DNA of 31,972 bases from an uncultured Lachnospiraceae bacterium (GTDB taxonomy: Bacteria; Bacillota; Clostridia; Lachnospirales; Lachnospiraceae), in contig CAJUOO010000035.1 in the NCBI GenBank assembly GCA_910588535.1, forward strand, positions 1 through 31,972, written 5' to 3'. Below, piece after piece: positions 31,911 through 31,972 of the stretch (positions are counted from its first letter, which is position 1; every line of letters starts with the position of its first letter). The translations under genes and the position numbers were made by a program. Below the pieces are notes generated by a model, which was not told the DNA's origin, searched no databases, and worked only from the letters and a program-made list of their open reading frames with translations.

Positions 31911-31972
31911 AATTCAGTAAAATAGTATAGCCCGACCGCTGTTTTCCTCAAGGAACCTATTGAAAAACGTCG
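31911..31972 (-). repeat. Palindromic intergenic element, copy 6 (type A, cut by window end)
   Basis: In reverse orientation: flank TTCAGTAAAATAGTATAGCCC, arm GACCGCTGTTTTCCTC, then CAAGGAACCTATTGAAAAACG, all matching the right half of the copy at 25341. The other half lies outside the window. Confidence 0.75.

Overview
The window looks like a chromosomal segment of a low-to-mid GC, strictly fermentative Firmicute, most likely a Lachnospiraceae-type gut clostridium. This is inferred from gene content: PPi-dependent phosphofructokinase, a contiguous gap-pgk-tpiA-gpmI run, an isc-type nifS-nifU-mnmA cluster without iscR, secG-rnr-smpB-ssrA order, and purine-rich Shine-Dalgarno sites ahead of nearly every gene. 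I cannot name the species from sequence alone.

Layout. 1-1999: an AT-rich stretch with a minus-strand BlaI/MecI-type repressor, a 19-bp dyad upstream of it, one possible tiny gene and the first copy of a long palindromic repeat. 2000-9361: Fe-S/thiolation genes (nifS, nifU, mnmA), then a SWIM-SNF2 helicase one base after mnmA, then pfp. 9541-12159: a PHP-type phosphatase and a Na+/phosphate cotransporter with a PhoU tail. 12317-17416: lower glycolysis (gap, pgk, tpiA, gpmI), broken by terminators and small repeats. 17476-22121: an alpha-glucoside PTS operon (EIIA, LicT-type antiterminator, EIICB, GH4 6-phospho-alpha-glucosidase) behind a textbook promoter, an RNA antiterminator site and an overlapping terminator. 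22419-25214: a GGDEF protein with a degenerate HD-GYP domain, then enolase. 26048-29021: secG, rnr, smpB. 29476-30144: a minus-strand lipoprotein of unknown role. 30845-31426: tmRNA (ssrA) and tRNA-Pro(CGG), apparently one transcript. The end is again repeat-rich.

The genes fit together as sugar uptake by PTS, release of glucose 6-phosphate by the GH4 enzyme, and glycolysis using PPi-PFK; a second theme is RNA quality control and ribosome rescue (RNase R, SmpB and tmRNA lie within about 5 kb).

The most unusual content is intergenic. Six copies (one cut by the window end) of a roughly 190-260 bp palindromic element occur. Their stems differ between copies but stay complementary within each copy, while the loop and one internal-loop strand keep their sequence. 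That is the covariation signature of a structured RNA or a hairpin-dependent mobile element. One copy is a chimera of two end types. Two further unexplained multi-stem regions (29192-29338 and 30678-30803) and a set of shorter repeats sitting directly against terminators complete the picture. None of these could be matched to a named family without searches. No CRISPR array, insertion sequence transposase, phage gene or rRNA was seen.
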